Below, piece after piece: positions 35,680 through 44,088 of a DNA stretch of 61,576 nucleotides. Each line of letters begins with the position of its first letter. The first letter of the stretch is position 1. The stretch covers positions 1 to 61,576 of the forward strand of contig NZ_FLSP01000049.1 in NCBI RefSeq assembly GCF_900091315.1, given 5' to 3'. This DNA is from Streptomyces sp. DI166 (lineage in GTDB: Bacteria > Actinomycetota > Actinomycetes > Streptomycetales > Streptomycetaceae). The notes under the pieces are model-generated. The model saw nothing but the letters and a program-made list of their open reading frames with translations, did not search any database and had not been told where the DNA came from. The position numbers and the translations under genes are program-made.

Positions 35680-36393
35680 ATGGACGCTGCACTCGCCGCA
35701 CTGCTCGGCGCCGCCGTGGGCTCGCTCGCCACCCTCGGCTCCGCGATGGTCACCGGGCGCGCGGCGGCGCGCTCCCAGTTCGCGCAGTGGCGGCGACAGC
35801 ACCGGCGGGACGCCTACGCGAACTATCTGACGGCGGTGTACGACCGGGACATCGCGTGGGACGCCGTGCGCGACGCGTTGCGGGACGACAACCCGGACTT
35901 GCGGGAAGTGGACGAGCGGATGGAACTCTTCCGTGCTCGGGCCCGCGATGTTCACCGGGCTGCCGAGTTCGTCGTCCTCGAAGGTCCCGAGTCCGTCGTA
36001 GAGGCCCTCTACCGCGCGGTGCACGCGGCCGAGGACCTGGCCGAGGTCGTGCGGCGCATGGCGTGCGATGCCCATGCGTGCGACGCCTCCCGCAAGGCCG
36101 CGGACACGGCACTCGCCGCCGAGCGGGAGCACCTGCTGTATCAGACGGTGAAGGCCCTGCGCACAGCGGCCGGGGACGTCCTCAACGGCAGTCAGACCTC
36201 CCGAGCGGCGACGCGCCGACGAACCCACTCCCACCAGCAAAAACGCCCTCCCGAAGGAGGGCGGAGACTGGGCGCCCCCGGCAGGACTCGAACCTGCGGC
36301 CAAGCGCTTAGAAGGCGCCTGCTCTATCCACTGAGCTACGGGGGCCGGTGTGGTGGCCTCTGTCGTGGTGCCCGGGTGTGGGCTGATCCCTGA
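35680..36393 (+). CDS. Hypothetical protein running antisense through tRNA-Arg
   Basis: The predicted 237-residue product starts with an N-terminal hydrophobic segment (LAALLGAAVGSLATLGSAMV), then a basic helix and long charged helices (AQWRRQHRRDAYANYLTAVYD). This layout is common in small Streptomyces membrane-anchored proteins. After about residue 180 the sequence changes character. The frame then crosses the tRNA terminator and the whole tRNA-Arg gene in antisense, giving the GAPGRTRTCGQ signature of translated tRNA. The true protein may end earlier if a frameshift is hidden there; no in-frame stop occurs before 36391. The first 180 residues look real; the tail is doubtful. Confidence 0.55.
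   Translation: MDAALAALLGAAVGSLATLGSAMVTGRAAARSQFAQWRRQHRRDAYANYLTAVYDRDIAWDAVRDALRDDNPDLREVDERMELFRARARDVHRAAEFVVLEGPESVVEALYRAVHAAEDLAEVVRRMACDAHACDASRKAADTALAAEREHLLYQTVKALRTAAGDVLNGSQTSRAATRRRTHSHQQKRPPEGGRRLGAPGRTRTCGQALRRRLLYPLSYGGRCGGLCRGARVWADP
36239..36263 (-). terminator. Intrinsic terminator of tRNA-Arg
   Basis: On the minus strand an 8-bp stem (CGCCCTCC/GGAGGGCG) with a four-base loop is followed immediately by TTTTT. It lies 10 bases after the tRNA 3' end. Confidence 0.88.
36273..36345 (-). tRNA. tRNA-Arg, anticodon TCT
   Basis: This 73-base cloverleaf has a GCCCCCG/CGGGGGC acceptor stem, D-arm GCTC-AGTGGATA-GAGC, anticodon stem GGCGC/GCGCT with loop CTTCTAA (anticodon TCT, reading AGA), a variable loop and the T-arm GCAGG-TTCGAGT-CCTGC. 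CCA is not encoded. AGA is a rare codon in this genome type. No integrase or att-like duplication lies next to it. Confidence 0.96.
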
Positions 36394-36665
36394 CGTTGCC
36401 GGGGACAAGGATAGGGCTCTCGGGTCCGTGTCCCTGTTGCTTCGCCTCCGTGGCTCGATGTGGAGGTTCAGTGAAGCGGTCCTGATAATCGCAGGCAGGT
36501 ACGAATCGTGCACCGCTTTTGACGTCTGGCGCACCGGGTGTTGTGCACTCGTTATGCCTGGACTGTGCCGGTGTCCCAGTCGTCCCTTCCGCCCCTTCTG
36601 TTCCGTCGGCGCGCAGACATGCTCATATGCTTCAGAATTCCCCTAAAATTGGGCATTCTTCGCAT
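36346..36665. other. Intergenic region between tRNA-Arg and dynA
   Basis: These 320 bp should contain the tRNA promoter on the minus strand and the dynA promoter on the plus strand. TAAAAT at 36644-36649 could be a -10 box for dynA, but the -35 region is poor. I see no repeat, small gene or strong hairpin. Confidence 0.35.
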
Positions 36666-38273
36666 GTGGTGACCTTGGACGTACGGCCCCAGCTGATCGA
36701 CGCACTCTCCGCTCTGCGCGACCGTGTCGCAGCCGCACGCTTTCCGCTACCCCTGGCGGGGGCGCCACGCGCGCGTGCCAACCGCGACGAACTGCTCGCC
36801 CAGCTCGACGACTACTTGGTGCCCCGGTTGAAGGATCCCGAAGCGCCATTGCTGGCCGTTGTGGGCGGATCCACCGGCGCCGGCAAGTCCACGCTCGTCA
36901 ATTCGCTGGTGGGCAGACGGGTCAGTGAGGCGGGCGTGTTGCGGCCCACGACCCGGACTCCGGTGCTCGTGTGCCATCCGGAGGACCATCACTGGTTCAG
37001 TGGGATGAGGGTCCTTCCCGATCTCACCCGTGTCTGGGTGCCCCAGCAGGAACCCGGCGACGACATGCTGCTGCCCGGCGAGGACCCCGCGCGCGTGCTG
37101 CGCGTCGAGACCACCGAGTCGCTCCCGCGCGGGCTCGCCCTCCTCGACGCCCCCGACATCGACTCCCTCGTCGCCGACAACCGCGTCCTCGCCGCCGAGC
37201 TGATCTGCGCCGCCGACATCTGGATCATGGTCACCACGGCCGCCCGCTACGCCGACGCCGTCCCCTGGCACCTGCTGCGCACCGCCAAGGAGTACGACGT
37301 CACCCTCGTCACCGTCCTCGACCGGGTGCCCCACCAGGTCGTCTCCGAGGTCTCCCGGCAGTACGGCGCCCTGCTCACCAAGGCCGGGCTCGGCCATGTG
37401 CCCCGCTTCACCGTCCCCGAGCTGCCCGAGTCGGCCTGGGGCGGCGGACTGCTGCCCGCCACCGCCGTGGCGCCGCTGCGCACCTGGCTCGTCCACCAGG
37501 CCCAGGACTCCGCCGCCCGCCACCAGGTCATGGCCCGTACCGCCTACGGCGTCCTGGACTCCCTCAAGTCCCGCATGCCCGAGCTGGCGAGCGCCGCGGC
37601 CGCCCAGTACGCCGCCGCGACCCGGCTGACCGCGGCCGTGGAGGCGGCGTACGACAGCGAGCACGCGCGCGTGCGCAGCCGTCTGCAGTCCGGCGCGGTC
37701 CTCGCGGGCGACGCCCTCAAGCGCTGGCGCGCCTTCCCGCTCGACTGCACGGCCGGCGAGCTCCTCGACGCCCTCTCGGAGAGCCTCACCACCCTCCTCG
37801 TATGCGCCGTCACGGCCGCAGACGACCGCGTCGACGAGTCCTGGCGCCGCGAACCGGCGGCGGCCGCCCCGACCCTGCGGGACCGCGACCCCACCGCGGA
37901 GAGCGTCGAGCACCGCATCGGTCTGGCCGTACGGCGCTGGCGGCGCGAGCTGGAGGAGTGCGCCGAGGACGAGGTGCGCGAGCTGGACAAGGGCGCGACG
38001 CTCGACCCCGAGGCGGTCGCCGCACTGGTCGCCACCGCGCTCCTGGGCGGCCGTAGGGCGCGTGCCGCGGGGGAACGGCTCGCCGGGCGGCTCGGGGCCC
38101 ACGGCGCGCTGCGCCTGCGCGACCGGGGCGGGCGGCTGCTCACCGAGCACCTCGACCGCGCCGTGCACGCCGAACGCGAGCGCCGCCTCGCGCCCCTGGA
38201 CGCGCTCGACGTCCACCCCGAGCCGCAGGCCGAACTCATCGCCGCGCTGTCCGTACTGCAGAAGGAGAGGTGA
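36666..38273 (+). CDS. dynA: Dynamin-like GTPase, DynA type
   Basis: This large GTPase (535 residues from the GTG at 36666; an ATG at 36627 would add 13) has the P-loop AVVGGSTGAGKSTLVNSLVG near residue 60. PTTRTPVLV may be the switch-I threonine and LLDAPDIDS the G3 motif. The helical second half (KSRMPELASAAAAQYAAATR; EECAEDEVRELDKGA) forms the stalk. It has no membrane helix. It is followed after three bases by a second GTPase with membrane helices. This tandem matches DynA/DynB of Streptomyces, which stabilise FtsZ rings during sporulation septation. The assignment to dynA versus dynB uses the lack of membrane segments and is less certain than the pair itself. Confidence 0.8.
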   Translation: MVTLDVRPQLIDALSALRDRVAAARFPLPLAGAPRARANRDELLAQLDDYLVPRLKDPEAPLLAVVGGSTGAGKSTLVNSLVGRRVSEAGVLRPTTRTPVLVCHPEDHHWFSGMRVLPDLTRVWVPQQEPGDDMLLPGEDPARVLRVETTESLPRGLALLDAPDIDSLVADNRVLAAELICAADIWIMVTTAARYADAVPWHLLRTAKEYDVTLVTVLDRVPHQVVSEVSRQYGALLTKAGLGHVPRFTVPELPESAWGGGLLPATAVAPLRTWLVHQAQDSAARHQVMARTAYGVLDSLKSRMPELASAAAAQYAAATRLTAAVEAAYDSEHARVRSRLQSGAVLAGDALKRWRAFPLDCTAGELLDALSESLTTLLVCAVTAADDRVDESWRREPAAAAPTLRDRDPTAESVEHRIGLAVRRWRRELEECAEDEVRELDKGATLDPEAVAALVATALLGGRRARAAGERLAGRLGAHGALRLRDRGGRLLTEHLDRAVHAERERRLAPLDALDVHPEPQAELIAALSVLQKER

Positions 38274-38276
38274 CCG

Positions 38277-40109
38277 GTGACCGCCGCCACTGATCAGGAC
38301 CACGAACCGGGGGCCACGGAACCGGCCGAGGGCGAGGACGGCGTCCCGGAGGCGTCCGGCGCCGGTGCCGAGGAGGAGGCCGCGCAGACGGAAGAGGGCC
38401 GGGAGGAGGACGACGGCGTCTGGGACGACGGGCTCATCGCGCGGCGTATGAACGACACCGCCGAGGAGCAGCAGCCCGTCTCCGCCGTCGAGAGCCGGGC
38501 CTCCGTACCGCAGACGCCGACGACCCTGGCGTTCGACGGCCCCCTGCGGTCCCGGCTCGACGCGCTGCGCGAGCTGGTGGGGCTGTCCCGTACCCGGCTC
38601 GACAGCCGCACCCTCGCCGAGGCCGGACGGGTGCTCGACGAGGCCGCCGCGCGGCGCAGGCTCTCCGGGCAGCACACCGTGGTCGCCATCGCGGGCGCCA
38701 CCGGCAGCGGCAAGTCGCAGCTGTTCAACGCGCTGGCCGGGCTGACCATCTCCGAGACGGGCGTACGGCGGCCCACCACCTCCGCGCCCATCGCGTGCAG
38801 TTGGAGCGACGGCGCCGCCCCGCTCATCGACCGGCTGGGCATTCCGCCCCGGCTGCGCCGCCGCCCCGCCCAGCACGCCGACCCGGACGGACAGCTGCGC
38901 GGACTGGTCCTCGTCGACCTCCCCGACCACGACTCCGCGGCCGTGCAGCACCGCGAGCAGGTGGACCGGGTACTGGCCCTGGTGGACGCGGTCGTCTGGG
39001 TCGTGGACCCGGAGAAGTACGCGGACGCCGTGCTGCACGAGCGGTACCTGCGGCCCATGGCGGGGCACGCGGAGATCATGTTCGTCGTCCTCAACCAGGT
39101 CGACCGGCTCCCCGGGGAGGCCGCCGAACAGGTCCTCGACGATCTGCGGCGGCTGCTCGACGAGGACGGCATCGCGCTCGGCGAGTACGGTGAACCCGGC
39201 GCGACCGTCCTCGCCCTGTCCGCGCTCACCGGCGACGGGGTCGGCGAACTGCGGGAGTCCCTCGGCCAGTTCGTGGCCGAGCGCGGGGCCGCGGCGCGCC
39301 GGATCTCCGCCGATGTGGACGCCGCCGGGTGGGAACTGCGGCCCGTCTACGCCTCCTCCGGGCGCACCGGGCTCAGCGAGGCGGCCCGCGAGGAGTTCGC
39401 CGACCGGCTCGCGGACGCCGTCGGCGCCACCGCGGCCGGGGAGGCCGCCGAGCGCGCCTGGCTGCGCAACGCCAACCGTGCCTGCGGCACGCCCTGGCTG
39501 CGGCTGTGGCGATGGTACCAGGACCGGCTCGAACCGCCCACGGGACGGCTCCCGTTGCGCGCCCAGGCGGACGAGGAGGCCACCGCCCGGCAGCGGGTGG
39601 AGCAGGCGGTGCGTACGGTGGCCGAGCGGGCCTGTGCCGGGCTGCCGGCGCCGTGGGCGCAGGCGGTGCGGGAGGCGGCCGTACGGGGCTCGCAGGGGCT
39701 GCCCGAGGCGCTGGACGAGCTGGCGGCGCGGGCGGGGCTGCCGCCGGGGCGTCCGCCGCGGCCGGGGTGGTGGCCCGCGGCGGTACTGGTGCAGGCCTCG
39801 ATGACGCTGCTTCAAGTCGTCGGCGGGCTGTGGCTGGTGGCGCAGATCGTGGGGGTGATGTCGCCGAACCTGGGTGTGCCGGTGCTGTTGATGGTGGCCG
39901 GGATCGTGGGCGGGCCGCTCGTGGAGTGGGGGTGCCGGATGGCGGCGCGGGGGCCTGCGCGGCGGTACGGGATGGACGCGGAACGGCGGTTGCGGGAGGC
40001 GGCGGCCGGGTGCGGGCGGGCGCGGGTCCTGGATCCGGTGGCGGCGGAGCTGCTGCGGTACCGGGAGGTGCGGGAGCAGTACGGGAAGGTCATGGGGGTG
40101 GGGGCCTGA
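38277..40109 (+). CDS. dynB: Dynamin-like GTPase with membrane helices, DynB type
   Basis: This 610-residue partner GTPase starts at a GTG four bases after the dynA stop. An acidic N-terminal tail of about 60 residues is followed by the P-loop AIAGATGSGKSQLFNALAG near residue 138, then ETGVRRPTTSAP, VDLPDHDS (G3) and LNQVDRLPG (G4). The C-terminal region has two or more hydrophobic stretches (LVQASMTLLQVVGGLWLVAQIVGV and VPVLLMVAGIVGGPLVEW) that should anchor it in the membrane. With DynA it is expected to act at sporulation septa. The adjacent ssbB also serves sporulation-time chromosome handling. Confidence 0.82.
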   Translation: MTAATDQDHEPGATEPAEGEDGVPEASGAGAEEEAAQTEEGREEDDGVWDDGLIARRMNDTAEEQQPVSAVESRASVPQTPTTLAFDGPLRSRLDALRELVGLSRTRLDSRTLAEAGRVLDEAAARRRLSGQHTVVAIAGATGSGKSQLFNALAGLTISETGVRRPTTSAPIACSWSDGAAPLIDRLGIPPRLRRRPAQHADPDGQLRGLVLVDLPDHDSAAVQHREQVDRVLALVDAVVWVVDPEKYADAVLHERYLRPMAGHAEIMFVVLNQVDRLPGEAAEQVLDDLRRLLDEDGIALGEYGEPGATVLALSALTGDGVGELRESLGQFVAERGAAARRISADVDAAGWELRPVYASSGRTGLSEAAREEFADRLADAVGATAAGEAAERAWLRNANRACGTPWLRLWRWYQDRLEPPTGRLPLRAQADEEATARQRVEQAVRTVAERACAGLPAPWAQAVREAAVRGSQGLPEALDELAARAGLPPGRPPRPGWWPAAVLVQASMTLLQVVGGLWLVAQIVGVMSPNLGVPVLLMVAGIVGGPLVEWGCRMAARGPARRYGMDAERRLREAAAGCGRARVLDPVAAELLRYREVREQYGKVMGVGA

Positions 40110-40161
40110 CCCTGGGCCCTGGTTCCACGCGGAGGCGGAACTCCTCGTTCGGGTGGCGGGG

Positions 40162-40189
40162 TTGTCCACAGCCCCGGCACCGGTCCACA
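40162..40189. promoter_or_regulatory. Pair of DnaA boxes upstream of ssbB
   Basis: TTGTCCACA at 40162-40170 is a perfect Streptomyces DnaA box. CGGTCCACA at 40181-40189 matches seven of nine positions in the same orientation, 19 bp away. They lie about 100 bp before the ssbB-like gene and may couple its expression to DnaA. Confidence 0.5.
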
Positions 40190-40290
40190 GGGCGCGGCGG
40201 GCTCGTTCCGACGGCGGCAGTCTGGCTCTCGAAGCAGACGCAGCAGCCGTACGGGACGGGCCCGTCCGGCGTTCTGACGGGAGGCGGACG

Positions 40291-40746
40291 ATGAACGAGA
40301 CGACCATTTCCGTGGTGGGGAATGTGGCGACGCAGCCGGTGTACCGGGAGGCGGCGACGGGGCCGTCGGCACGGTTCCGGCTGGCGGTGACCGCGCGCTA
40401 TCTGGACCGGGAGAAGAACGAGTGGACCGACGGCCACACCAACTTCTTCACGGTGTGGGCCAATCGGCAGCTCGCGACGAACGCGGCGGCGTCGCTGACG
40501 GTGGGTGACCCGGTGCTGGTGCAGGGCAGGCTGAAGGTCCGTTCGGAGGTGCGCGAGCAGCAGACCTGGACCTCGGCCGACATCGAGGCGGTGGCGATCG
40601 GGCACGACCTCGCGCGCGGTACGTCCGTCTTCCGCCGCCCAGGCCGGCCGGAACCGGCGGTGAGCGGACTGCCGAGGCGGCCGGAGCCGGAGTGGGAGAC
40701 ACGGGAGCCGGCCGAACAGGCGCCGGAGCCGGTGGTGGTGACGTAA
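40291..40746 (+). CDS. ssbB: Single-stranded DNA-binding protein, SsbB type
   Basis: This 151-residue OB-fold protein binds single-stranded DNA. It starts MNETTISVVGNVATQPVY, with the SSB core FRLAVTARYLDREKNEWTDG, FFTVWANRQLA, LTVGDPVLVQGRLKVRS and SADIEAVAIGHDL. The C-terminal tail is Pro/Glu-rich and ends PEPVVVT, lacking the acidic DDDIPF-like tip of the main SSB. That is the pattern of the second Streptomyces SSB, SsbB, which is needed for chromosome segregation during sporulation. The ATG has GGGAGG six bases upstream. It follows the dynAB pair. Confidence 0.88.
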   Translation: MNETTISVVGNVATQPVYREAATGPSARFRLAVTARYLDREKNEWTDGHTNFFTVWANRQLATNAAASLTVGDPVLVQGRLKVRSEVREQQTWTSADIEAVAIGHDLARGTSVFRRPGRPEPAVSGLPRRPEPEWETREPAEQAPEPVVVT

Positions 40747-41007
40747 CGTCACGCATTGGCGCGTTATTGCCTGAACTGCGGCTTATTGAGCGTCACACAC
40801 CGCACATTGTGGGTGGATTTGTCGATAAGCCCAGTTCGCAGGCGTCTCCGCGATAACGATTCCGAGTCGGATCGCATATGTCCTGTGATCTCCGGGGGGC
40901 GCGGTGCACCTGCTCCTTAGGATGCCGAACAAGGCTCTCGTGGCTTGTAGTTCTGCTGGTGGGACCGTTCCCCCCACACCAACGGGTCCTGCTAGGAGGG
41001 GAATTCC

Positions 41008-42413
41008 GTGCTTTCTTCTTTCTCCGCGTCGACCGGACGCGGCCGAGGGGCGGCCCGAATCGCCGCCGCGACGCTGGCATCCGGCCTGCTCGGTGCCGGT
41101 GCGGTGCTGGCCGGTGCCGGTACGGCCCGGGCGGACGGCGCGACGCGGAGCGAGGGCGGGGCGCAGGCGACGATAGGCGGACTGAAGACGTACGGCGCCG
41201 CGGTCATTCACGACGAGGCCGGGGACCAGGAGATCTCGGCGGGCCTGTTCGAGATGTCCGTCGAGGGCGGCGGAACGCTGCAGACGTACTGCGTCGACCT
41301 GTTCAACCCCACGCAGAAGGGCGCCAAGTACCACGAGACGGCGTGGAGCGGGACCTCGCTGGGGGCCAACGAGAACGCCGGCAAGATCCGTTGGATCCTG
41401 CAGAACTCCTACCCGCAGGTGAACGACCTGGCGGAGCTGGCCCGGAAGGCGGGCGTACGCGGAGGGCTCACCGAGGAGGACGCGGCGGCGGGCACGCAGG
41501 TGGCCGTGTGGCGGTACTCCGACGGCGCGGACGTCGACGCGGTGGACCCGCAGGCGGAACAGCTCGCCGACTACCTGGAGAAGAGCGCGCGGAACCTGCC
41601 CGAGCCGGCGGCGTCCCTGACTCTCGACCCGCCCGCTCTCGCCGGGCGCCCCGGTGAGCTGCTCGGACCGGTGACGGTGCGTACCGACGCCGGCACGGTG
41701 ACCGTGACGCCGCCGTCGGCGATGAGCGGAGTGCGGATCGTCGACGAGAAGGGCACGCCGGTCACGGCCACGTCGGACGGCGGGCAGGTCTGGTTCGACG
41801 TGCCGGAGGACGCGCCGGACGGCACCGCAGAGCTGGTGGTGCAGGGCTCGACGACCGTGCCGGTCGGGCGCGCCTTCACCTCCGACACCCGCAGCCAGAC
41901 GCAGATCCTGGCGGGCTCCAGCGAGTCCACCGTGTCCGCGAAGGCGAGCGCGACGTGGGCGAGGACGGGAGCGGTGCCGGCGCTGTCGGCGGAGGAGAAC
42001 TGCGCCAAGGGCGGCGTGGACATCACGGCCGTCAACGAGGGCGACGAGAGCTTCACCTTCTCGCTCCTGGACACGGAGTACACGATCGACCCGGGTGAGA
42101 CCCGGACGGTCACGATCCCGCTCCAGGAGGACCAGGTCTACGACTTCACCATCGAGGGCCCCGGCTTCTCCAAGCGGTTCACCGGCATCCTCGACTGCCT
42201 GACCCAGGCGGCGGAGGCCGACAACACCACGACCCAGACCCTCTCGGAACCCAGCCCGGCCACGGTCGGCGGCACGTCCCGCGACACCAACCTCGCCGCG
42301 ACGGGCAGCTCCAACGCCACCCCGGTCATCGCGGGCACGGCCATCGGCCTGGTCGTGATCGGCGGGGCGCTGCTGATCTTCCGGCAGCGGAACGGGGGAC
42401 GGGGCAGGACTGA
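41008..42413 (+). CDS. LAxTG sortase-anchored thioester-domain surface protein, apparent frameshift near the end
   Basis: This secreted cell-wall protein has a signal peptide of about 40 residues (GLLGAGAVLAGAGTARA). It carries a thioester (TQXA) domain with the Cys of TYCVDLFNPTQ (about 95) and the Gln of AGTQVAVWRYSDG (about 168). Such Cys-Gln crosslinks attach covalently to surfaces. The class E sortase signal LAATG lies near residue 430, followed by a membrane helix and RQRNGGRGR. As sequenced, the frame does not stop there but stays open to 42894, antisense through the next gene. Adding one G to the G-run at 42394-42398 brings in a TGA at 42411-42413, which I take as the real end (about 468 residues). 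The GTG start has AGGAGGGG upstream. Confidence 0.8.
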
Positions 42414-42446
42414 CGGGCTTCCCGTACCGGCCGCCGCCGCAGCGGG

Positions 42447-42968
42447 TCAGGGCAGGAAGGCCCACACGCAGGCGGCGAGGAACGGAAGCAGCAGCACGTC
42501 GTACCACCCGGCCCGCACCCGCCGGGTGACGCCGGGGTCCACGCCCTGCTCCGTCTCGTGCGCGCGCAGGACGGCATGTCTCAGCTCACGGCGTGCCTCG
42601 TTGGCCCGCCTGCCGTCGAACACCGACCGCGTGAGCGCCCAGGGACTGACCTGTCCCACTCCGGCGACGTCGAAGGCCCCGCCCTTCTCCGCCCTGCCCA
42701 ACAACCGGACTTCCGACAGCGGCGCGGAGTACACGACGAAGGGATTGCAGACGGTGACCCGCCCCGCTCCCCACTCCACGTACGGCGTCAGCCCCGTACG
42801 AACGAGGACCCACACCACGGCACAGGGCACGGCGAGCGCGAGAACCACGTCCCAGGCACCGCTCGGCGCACCCGAGTCGAGGAAGAGGAAGTAGACGGCA
42901 GTCACCAGCATGGCGAGGGTCAGAGCCATGGAGGCGACGTATACGGCTCGATTCCTGTAGTGGATCAC
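42447..42968 (-). CDS. PH-domain-like membrane protein, paralogue B
   Basis: This 173-residue protein starts at a GTG at 42968, 13 bases after the stop of its paralogue. Two N-terminal membrane helices (MALTLAMLVTAVYFLFL; VVLALAVPCAVVWVLVRTGL) are followed by a beta-rich domain (RVTVCNPFVVYSAPLSEVRLLG; WALTRSVFDGRRANEARREL) like small bacterial PH domains. A terminal hydrophobic helix (YDVLLLPFLAACVWAFLP) ends it. As sequenced the gene is fused in frame to paralogue A because of an indel in A. It is the last of four small genes downstream of the RHS gene. Its function is unknown; a role as RHS immunity protein is possible but untested. Confidence 0.7.
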   Translation of the reverse strand: MIHYRNRAVYVASMALTLAMLVTAVYFLFLDSGAPSGAWDVVLALAVPCAVVWVLVRTGLTPYVEWGAGRVTVCNPFVVYSAPLSEVRLLGRAEKGGAFDVAGVGQVSPWALTRSVFDGRRANEARRELRHAVLRAHETEQGVDPGVTRRVRAGWYDVLLLPFLAACVWAFLP

Positions 42969-42981
42969 GTGTCCTTGTCCT

Positions 42982-43514
42982 TTAGTTGCCCGCCAGAACG
43001 TCAACGACGTTCCAGACGGTGAAAGCGAGCGGCGGCAGGAGCAGAAGATCAATCGCCCCCAGCGGATCCAGCGGCGCGCGGACGGCCCCGGCTGCTCGGT
43101 CGGCGCCACCACGGCCCCGCCGATGAGTTCCCGCAGTTCCTTCCTGGCCGAACGGGCACGCCGACCGTCGAACACGGACTTGGACAGGACCCACGGGTGC
43201 TCGGCGCCGATGCCCTCGACCCGCAGACCGAACGCCCCGCCCCGCGCGACGAACTGGACGTCGCTGAGCCGCGCCCGGTACGAGTACAGCGGGTTGTGGA
43301 CACTGAGGAACCCCTCACCGGTGCTGATCGACGGCTGCACCCCGATCCTGACGAAGAGCCATGCGAAGAGCGAGGCCATGGACAGCAACGCCGCCGCGTT
43401 CACCAGCCCGTCCCCCTCGGCCTCCATGGTGAGCAGGGCGTAGACCACGGCGACGGGCTGAGTGACCACGCCGACCCATGCCGCCCCGAAGACGACTCGA
43501 TTTCTGTACCGCAC
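42982..43514 (-). pseudogene. PH-domain-like membrane protein, paralogue A, frameshifted in a C5 run
   Basis: This tandem copy of the following gene has the same order: GTG start (RYRNRVVFGAAWVG), two helices, VHNPLYSYRARLSDVQFVA, then VLSKSVFDGRRARSARKEL. Near the end the frame slips: the paralogue's terminal helix is matched by IDLLLLPPLAFTVWNVV, which lies in the next frame and ends at 42982. Inserting one base in the run of five Cs at 43056-43060 restores a 177-residue protein. As written, the frame instead continues into paralogue B. Either a sequencing error or a recent mutation fits. Confidence 0.72.
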
Positions 43515-43550
43515 CCTTGCTCTCCGCAGTCCGGGATGCCGATGGACCCG

Positions 43551-43841
43551 TCACCGCGTTTTCTTCAGCCTTGCCTGACGTCTCCGTTCTGCATAACTGG
43601 TCGCGGTGAAGACTCCTCCCGCTGTGACTCCGAAGAGGAGAACGCCCACCACCGTGGCCGCTCCCCCGTCGTCCTCGGCAATCAGAAGGCCGAACAGCAC
43701 CGCGCTGAAGCCCGCGAGCAGACCGATGACCAGCGGGTGCCGGGCGGCGAAGCGCTGTGTTCTGCCGGGGAGTTGCTCACCCCCCAGAAGCCGATCAGCC
43801 ACCCTGTACGCCCTGCGCAGCGATCCAACCTGGTCAGCCAT
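43551..43841 (-). CDS. Small two-helix membrane protein
   Basis: This 96-residue protein has a basic N-terminus (LRRAYRVADRLLGGEQLPGRTQRF) and two adjacent membrane helices (PLVIGLLAGFSAVLFGLLIA; ATVVGVLLFGVTAGGVFTATSY) joined by an acidic DDGG turn. The tail is strongly basic. Its ATG overlaps the end of the preceding 58-residue gene by 8 bp, so they are translationally coupled. I know no function. It belongs to the group of small genes behind the large RHS gene. Confidence 0.65.
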   Translation of the reverse strand: MADQVGSLRRAYRVADRLLGGEQLPGRTQRFAARHPLVIGLLAGFSAVLFGLLIAEDDGGAATVVGVLLFGVTAGGVFTATSYAERRRQARLKKTR

Positions 43842-44010
43842 CGGACCTGCGCTCTATCAGCCAGGCGATCGCGAGAACCACGGCGGAGCAGAGGAACAGC
43901 CGCTCGCCGTCCCGGTGCCCGTACAGGGCGGACGCCACGGCTCCCAGCACGAATACGGTCACACCCAACCAGAACATCGCCCGTGAGGTGCGCTTTGCTT
44001 GATTTGACAT
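43834..44010 (-). CDS. Very small membrane protein (58 aa) behind the RHS gene
   Basis: I found this short gene by translating the minus strand. The ATG at 44010 follows AGGAAGAGGA and the TGA at 43834 overlaps the next gene. The product has a basic N-terminus (SNQAKRTSR), helix 1 (AMFWLGVTVFVLGAVASALY), a polar turn (GHRDGER) and helix 2 (LFLCSAVVLAIAWLI), then ERRSDG. The good ribosome site, the 8-bp overlap and the clean two-helix pattern support it as real. It begins directly after a 14-bp hairpin that follows the RHS gene. Confidence 0.68.
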   Translation of the reverse strand: MSNQAKRTSRAMFWLGVTVFVLGAVASALYGHRDGERLFLCSAVVLAIAWLIERRSDG

Positions 44011-44025
44011 TCCTCTTCCTGTCCC

Positions 44026-44058
44026 AGGGCCGGCCGCCCGGAACGGGCGGCCGGCCCT
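44026..44058. terminator. Perfect 14-bp hairpin between RHS gene and the small membrane genes
   Basis: AGGGCCGGCCGCCC pairs perfectly with its complement around a five-base loop (GGAAC). It lies 30 bp after the RHS stop and 15 bp before the next ATG, leaving no room for a promoter between hairpin and start. Confidence 0.85.
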
Positions 44059-44088
44059 AAGCGCGTAGGCCGTTACTTCAGAAGGCGG

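Noticed and set aside
36273..36345. tRNA-Arg as an integration site for a mobile element
   Set aside because: No integrase, excisionase or repeated tRNA 3' end lies within the window; flanking genes look like core genes.
36747..40307. A 1186-residue open frame on the minus strand opposite dynA/dynB
   Set aside because: No recognisable protein features; the plus-strand frames carry P-loops and other GTPase motifs.
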